A DNA stretch of 25,360 bases from NCBI GenBank assembly GCA_008931825.1, contig QXVZ01005503.1:1-25360 (forward strand), read 5' to 3'. The position numbers were made by a program, and so were the translations under genes. The stretch is from Phallusia fumigata (Eukaryota; Chordata; Ascidiacea; Phlebobranchia; Ascidiidae). This document shows positions 20,129 to 25,360 of this stretch, piece after piece. A model generated the notes under the pieces. The model did not search any database. It saw only the letters and a program-made list of their open reading frames with translations, and was not told the DNA's origin. Position 1 is the stretch's first letter, and each line of letters begins with the position of its first letter.

Positions 20129-20308
20129 CATGCCACTAGAAATAAGGCTTGCACCAGACAAGTATTTATGCACGTAAGTGCGGAAACGAGACGAGGCGCA
20201 AACAGTAAAGAGGGACGTTTAGACAAATCCGCTCGTTCAGCAAAAGTGTATCAAAAAGCTTGCAACATATTTGAAGTAGATACATAAAGTTTCATTAGTA
20301 AACCTTGT

Positions 20309-20320
20309 TTAACTTTGCAG
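20309..20320 (+). promoter_or_regulatory. Candidate 5' leader splice acceptor of gene C
   Basis: GTTTAACTTTGCAG ends at 20320, 57 bp before the ATG at 20378. The short spacing resembles the acceptor before gene B and fits either a 5' UTR intron or spliced-leader trans-splicing. Confidence 0.4.
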
Positions 20321-20377
20321 GCCTTTGTTGACATACTACGTATATCAATACTGTGTAAAGCTGTAACTTTTTCGGTC

Positions 20378-20444
20378 ATGGCAAACAAGATGATTATCCT
20401 CATCGCATTGGCTATCCTAGGGTTCGAAAACCTTGGTATGTTCG
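20378..20444 (+). CDS. Gene C exon 1: signal peptide
   Basis: MANKMIILIALAILGF is a typical signal core, followed by ENLGMF and a phase-1 donor TTCG|gtaagt. The next exon completes the codon as alanine, giving MFAEAT at the mature start. It is not similar in sequence to the signal exons of A and B. Confidence 0.8.
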
Positions 20445-23400
20445 GTAAGTTTTTGTCTTAGATCTGAATTTACTGCGAAGACAATTTCCTGACTTGCTAT
20501 GACGATGGTAAAAATATATTTGCTAACATGACCGTGTAAAATAATAACGCTTAAACGTATTTAAAACTTGGTATTACGAAATGCAACGTGGTTTTGGTTG
20601 GCCGAGTATGGTTTATGTATCGCCGTAGTTCTCGAACTGTACGTCGCGAAGCCCTGGTGCGCTGTTTTAATTTTCCAAAGGCGTCACACAATAATTACGC
20701 GTGGTTGCTTTTTGTTTTTATATCGATAAAACAACTTTGATAATAAGCTTTTGTTAAATTCTTGTCAAACGTCTAACCAAACTTTCGTCGCATCGGAAGA
20801 TGTTTGAGAAACACTGACGTGAATTTTTTAATTTGAAAAGTAATGTCCAAAGTCTAATAACAAACCAAATAAAACACAAGCGTTCAATTTTTCACAGTTT
20901 AAAAAAATACCAGCTACGGTGTCAAATGAATGTAAACGTTTTTGACAATTTGATGTTTCTTTGTTTCTTTTAAAGCAGCAAAGCGTGTATACTGGCAATG
21001 ACAGGGTGAAGTTCACTCCAAAATATTCGCTAGAACATTACACTTTCGGTTTCGGCCATATTTATACGGTGTTTGTACCAAATACTTGGCTGGATTTTTT
21101 TCGGCCAGTACGATTTATTACAAACTAAAACCAACCAACAGGCAGGATTGTCCATCTATTTCAAAATACAAATCTATACTGCTATGTACTATTTAATCCC
21201 GTTTATGGCAGTATTAAAAATCGAAGATATTAAGTTTTGAAATCGCAGAACCAATACATTTGCCCAAAAAACAGCGACGTGATATGTAAAAAAACAAATT
21301 TCCTGCAACAAATTGCGTTGATTTACACTTGGTCAAATACATTTGATATTTTTGTAAGCCAACAATTTAGTAGGCAAACCCCACACCTTGCTTCAAATTA
21401 CCATATTGGACGCTCGAATGCACTACAACGCGAATCGGCTTCAAAGTAAACAACATAAAATGTAGGAAAGTTTTAAGTGACGATGTTACCTCGTAGGTGG
21501 TAAACGCAATTTTGAAAAGGCGGCAAATAGGTATTGAGTTTTTAAGCCAAATAGGAAGGGTTGGGCCCTATATAATGGCAGGGCTTTTACCGTTTCGTAA
21601 CTTTTCAATGGTGCGCTGAATGCTGCAAATATTTAAAAGCAACAACTATTCAAGCTCACGTTCCGACGAGCGTTAAAGCTGCACGATTGGCATTCTATGA
21701 GCTTCGTCAATGTATTTTTAAAAATAGGCGAATTTGAACTTACGTAACGAATTACGAGCACCACTTATGGTTTACTAAAAAACAGGATCCCATATATCCC
21801 ATATTTACGAAAACCTTTAAGATCTAGATGCTAAAATTGCAGACATTCGAACATTTGTTCATGTATTTTCGGACAAGACCGGGAAAATCGCGACACTGGC
21901 AATCGCAGAATTTAACCTTACGCCATTGGCAAGATTCCACACCAATCTGCAAATTACAAACAAGCGATACCGGTGTACTTGCTGTTTACGTTTTATTCGC
22001 AAGCAAAATTTTTTTAAACTAACACAGCGACGTCCTCGCGCGTCGTTTTAATTTCCCAAGGACATCGCACAATAACGTAGATAAACTTTTTGCAAATTCA
22101 ACGGCTTTATTAAAATCCGTCGAAAGCCCAACTAACTTTTCCAAATCATTAAAAAAAGTTTCCCAAACAACTAAACATCATAATTTATCTCTATACAGCC
22201 GAAGCCACCTACGCGTACCAGTACAGGGCTCTTTTCACTGTGGCGGGACCTGTGGACGGAGATGTGACTTCCCGCCAAGCTGACATTACAAACTCGGTAA
22301 GATTTATTTCATAAACTTATCCTTTGCAGGGTTTCCAACTATGTTTGGAAGAGCTTGTGTGTTGAAGGTGTTTTTTATACGGTAAGAATGCTCTATAATG
22401 CAATGCGGTATTAACTTCAATGTACAATGGTGAATTGCACGTATATTCAATTTTGGGATCAGTACTGAACCATTTGTGCATAGTAGACCAACGATAACGG
22501 CATTCTCATGTATTAACAATACGCCAGGCCTGCAAGGAGCCTAATACCGAATCAGATTTGGCCTTCCAAGCATTTAGCATTATTAAATAAAAGTATTGCA
22601 CTGGTCTCAATTAGAGAAGTCGGCATTCAAAAAATTCTGTGCACCTCAGTCAAATTGCAGACAAGCTTTTAAACAAAAAAAAGTAAATTACGATTTCCTC
22701 AGACGACTGCGATGAAATAAATACAACGACATGAGCCTTGTAAAAAACTCGAGGGTGATCAACCTTTAATAAGAAGATACAAGCCAACACAACTAAAATT
22801 GTGTACTTAAGCTTATCACTCAACAGTAAATCTCTTATCATCGTCGCACCTCTCACTTAAAATCACTTTACACAGGTCGGATTAATTCTTGACGAGTTCG
22901 TAGCGGCTGGAACCGGCTTTAACTACACTCTGGCGAATTCAACCTTAGAAAAGCTCACATCCGGGACACCATCTGAACTGGTGGTGAATTTGGATTTCAG
23001 CTTTGTGACACACAATCAAACCGGCTTTACCGATATCATGACAAGATTCTCAATCGTCACTCAGATCAATGCTAGCAGCGTGACAGCTTCAGGTAAGTGC
23101 AATGTTCCGTATGAAGCAGTGCTTAAACCAACAGGGTTGCGTGAAAGGTTCTCTTGTGGGGACAAAATGAAGAAAACTGCATATTGGCAAAAATAAGGGG
23201 ACAAATACAAGACAGTAACCTAATCCAATTCAAACAAAATATTTCGACTTCATCTTTTTGAGGAAATAAACGTCAACTTACGCAAAACAAAAAGTTAGAA
23301 GTCTCGTTTACAAAATTTGTACATGTTTATTATTTTAACAGTGCTTACTGACAGTAGTATGATAGTAGTATTGTAATTTTCTTTGATAATTGTCATAACT

Positions 23401-25360
23401 CATCATTTCTTTTCAGATTTTGACGAATGTGCCAACAATTGTGACGACTGTTCGGAAAATGCGAACTGTATCAACACTTTAGGAAGCTTTAACTGTGTCT
23501 GCAAAGAATCTTACCTTGACCAATCAACGAGTGGCAATAACGGAACCATTTGCGGTACGTGCAGAATTTTAAATAATCAATAAGCAACTCAGCAAAATAC
23601 GTGGACCCTCCTCAGTATGATATGTCACCACTATTAGGTTTTCTACTCTTGGAACTTTGAGCATAAAAGTAAAAACAACCCAACGATACCCAGTAGGAAT
23701 GTAAGAAGTGGGTATTACTGGATCCTGAACCACGCCAAGGTACACGCAGACAGGTTTACCGGATGCGAGCATGAATTTAAACTTAGCAGGCCCGTACGTT
23801 TCTCACAATGCGCCAAAACTCACTCTCTTGTGAGTCCCCGACACATAACGCCTTGTAATGACGGTGTAGCTGCAGCGCGTTCCATCTTGATCCACCAATT
23901 GTGCCCTCCATTTTTTGCGCCTTATAACGTCTCAACGTTGCGCAGCTATTTCCGGCTTGGTGATTGTTTTAGTGAAATTGGGTCGCTATTATTTCTTTCA
24001 ACGAGCGAAATAAACACAAGTCAACTCAACATACACACCTGGTGTATATTATTGCACACGAAACTGTTCTAATCATAATTTTGGAAACAAAGAACGGTTT
24101 AACAATTTCATGACATGATGGTTTTGCCATTATCTCGTCAACGTTTAAAATACTCTTTTACATTCAGACCAACCCTACTCATTGGTTTGCACAACTGAAG
24201 GAGCGAACCTTACTGCGATCAACCGGTTCTTCGAAAATTTGGGAATTCAAATGACCGCAGTGACCTTTGGAACTTGCACAGGATCCGTTGGGGCTACAAC
24301 AACAGAGTTTTTAGGCTCGTGCGGCGCCTCTATAACAGTAAGTTCAAAAGCAATTCAGTTTCTTGCTTTGCCATTGTGGAACCAGTTTGTCTGTAGTTTA
24401 TGTCAGTTGTGGGATCGAACAGATGACGTCAGGCATGGCTTTTCAGCCTGTTACTCACAACACACTGGAGTGCCGTTATTTGGCTAGACTATATAGCCTA
24501 AACGGCCAATGTCCTGTCACCAGCTGCACTAGTGAGACCTTACAGGTCGAAACAGTGTGCACTGTCTGCAGCTCACAAATTCAATTTCTGTTTGTAACAT
24601 TCAGAAGATGGTAAATTTGAGACCGACAAGACAGACACTTAAGTCTGATCCTAAATCACCGACAGTCGCAAGCGCTAACAGTTTTGTCAACCGTGAATGA
24701 CTTCAGCTTTTGCATAGATTTTTGAAACACTGGGTTTAGTCTGGTCGAACGCCAAAGTAAGACTGGGCTCGCGTATGCTATGCGGGTTATTTATTACCGT
24801 ACTTACATATTTCCACAAACCACGTCAATAGGCAATGTGCAATAAGTTGTCAGTAGTCTAAATCCCCAAACATGCAGTAATTCTCTAAAAAAAATCATTA
24901 ACTAAACCACAAAATACTCTATTTATTGGATCGTCGCTTTTCCACTAGCGGAAGAACAATGCTTCACATGAAATTGTTACCAATATTTGAAACGAACTGC
25001 TGTTTAACAGTGATGACAACAGCGATTGTTGAAACGTTTGCATTACAATGTCTTCACAAGCTCTCCGGTAGTTACGTGATACATTGCCCGTAACGACTCT
25101 ATTTGTTTAACAGGAAAACAGCACACATGTCCACCAATCGTGGAACCTGACAAACGTCAATGACTCAGCAACATTCACAATTGGTCAATACGTCACGTAC
25201 CAGGTCACGTGTTCAATACCAAGCTCAGCAAACATTACCACCGCGTTCAACACATCACAATTGTAAGCCAAACTTACACGTTTTCGTTTTAGAAAGCACA
25301 CGAAATCCTTGAAACATTGAAAACCCTACTAATTCGAGAATCAATTTTGCTTGTACAGAA
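20378..25360 (+). CDS. Gene C: short-type SEA-like/EGF/ZP protein (3' end outside window)
   Basis: Proposed exons: 20378-20444, 22199-22296, 22876-23092, 23417-23554, 24168-24337, 25114-25262, and probably one starting at 25359 after CTTGTACAG. Phases agree throughout (1, 0, 1, 1, 0, 2). Domains: signal peptide, SEA-like, EGF, ZP-N; the rest of ZP, the cleavage region and membrane anchor would follow outside the window. It lacks the N-terminal domain and the EGF array of A and B. Exon lengths in the shared part match A and B (138 and 149 identical; 170 versus 176). The protein is clearly diverged from A and B, so it split off earlier or evolves fast. The role is presumably the same class of cleaved, polymerising extracellular protein. 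Confidence 0.82.
20660..22175. repeat. Diverged direct repeat inside gene C intron 1 (about 20660-20800 and 22030-22175)
   Basis: CTGTTTTAATTTTCCAAAGG, then ACACAATAA, recurs as CGTTTTAATTTCCCAAGG, then GCACAATAA. Shared landmarks continue (AACTTT, AAATTC, CGTC) for about 140 bp. The intron (20445-22198) is the longest in the window and holds no EGF exon that I can find. The remainder shows no other feature. Confidence 0.45.
22199..23092 (+). CDS. Gene C exons 2-3: SEA-like domain
   Basis: Exons 22199-22296 (phase 1-0) and 22876-23092 (phase 0-1) mirror the gene A SEA exons in length and phase. The first reads YAYQYRALFTVAG; the second has helix GLILDEFVAAG, strand ELVVNLDFSFV and a final strand around QINASSVTAS. 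It is cysteine-free. Two exons with the same split strengthen the call for gene A as well. Confidence 0.7.
23417..23554 (+). CDS. Gene C exon 4: EGF-like domain
   Basis: A phase 1-1 exon, 138 bp as in A and B, starting D-F-D-E-C, with CINTLGSFNC and the family loop DQSTSGNNGTIC. An extra cysteine (NNCDDC) appears early in the domain, giving seven in total. Confidence 0.9.
24168..25262 (+). CDS. Gene C exons 5-6: ZP-N subdomain
   Basis: Exons 24168-24337 (phase 1-0) and 25114-25262 (phase 0-2) encode the first two thirds of ZP-N. The four cysteines are kept (LVCT, GTCT, GSCG, VTCS), as is the strand VTYQVTCSIPSSANIT. It has several N-glycosylation sequons (NST, NLT, NDS, NIT). The third ZP-N exon likely begins at 25359. 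Confidence 0.85.

Larger units (their letters stand above)
18146..20308. other. Intergenic region B-C, repeat-bearing
   Basis: About 2.2 kb with no supported exon. It holds two diverged tandem repeats, the half copy of the fold-back element, and an N at 19184. Open frames here (for example 19249-19512 minus, 19494-19688 plus) have no recognisable domain and overlap repeats or low-complexity sequence. Confidence 0.55.

Noticed and set aside
24424..24431. TGACGTCA (CRE-like palindrome)
   Set aside because: A single 8-bp match inside an intron with no supporting context.
1..25360. Bacterial-type features (operons, CRISPR arrays, ribosome binding sites)
   Set aside because: Gene structure is clearly eukaryotic with spliceosomal introns; no direct-repeat/spacer array was seen.

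Overview
The window looks like nuclear DNA of an invertebrate deuterostome, most likely a solitary tunicate of the Ciona type. The genes are cut into small exons (about 75-215 bp) with AT-rich introns of about 70-1,750 bp, all with GT...AG borders, and the products are mosaic secreted or membrane proteins. The species is inferred from gene architecture and base composition; no sequence search was possible. Three single-base Ns (4983, 12992, 19184) point to draft or finished-clone sequence.

The window holds a head-to-tail cluster of three paralogous genes, all on the + strand. Gene A (1-8721, 5' end cut by a few bases) encodes signal peptide, a short unknown N-terminal domain, six EGF-like domains, a SEA-like domain, another EGF, a ZP domain (ZP-N then ZP-C), a basic cleavage region (RRRRS then RAKRQ), a last EGF, one transmembrane helix and a short tail. 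The exons assembled here give 871 residues from the first visible ATG. Gene B (10982-17339) has the same plan but lacks two EGF exons, lacks a recognisable first half of the SEA-like domain, carries an extra half-EGF exon, and has a stop that removes the last 12 tail residues. Gene C (20378 to beyond the window) starts with its own signal peptide and goes straight to SEA-like, EGF and ZP-N, with no N-terminal domain or EGF array before the SEA.

The domain plan is that of a membrane-anchored ZP protein that is cut at a basic site, released and polymerised into an extracellular coat or filament. EGF-rich ZP proteins form the ascidian vitelline coat (Halocynthia HrVC70/HrVC120 and Ciona relatives), so egg-coat or other extracellular-matrix proteins are the best guess; a uromodulin-like epithelial or immune role is the alternative. 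I assign no gene symbols.

Within gene A, a 1.85-kb block holding part of EGF7 and the three ZP-N exons is present twice in tandem (3134-4982 and 4984-6830, about 99.6% identical by eye), with an N exactly at the join. Reading through both copies breaks the frame, so it is either an assembly or haplotype artefact or a real duplication in which only one copy can be spliced in. Between the genes lie homologous 3' flanks (8722-9860 and 17340-18145) with a matching AATAAA, and inside them a 95-bp block 96% identical between genes A and B. Other structure includes a fold-back MITE-like element in a gene B intron with a half copy at 20 kb, and diverged tandem repeats at 18.4-18.7 and 19.55-19.8 kb.
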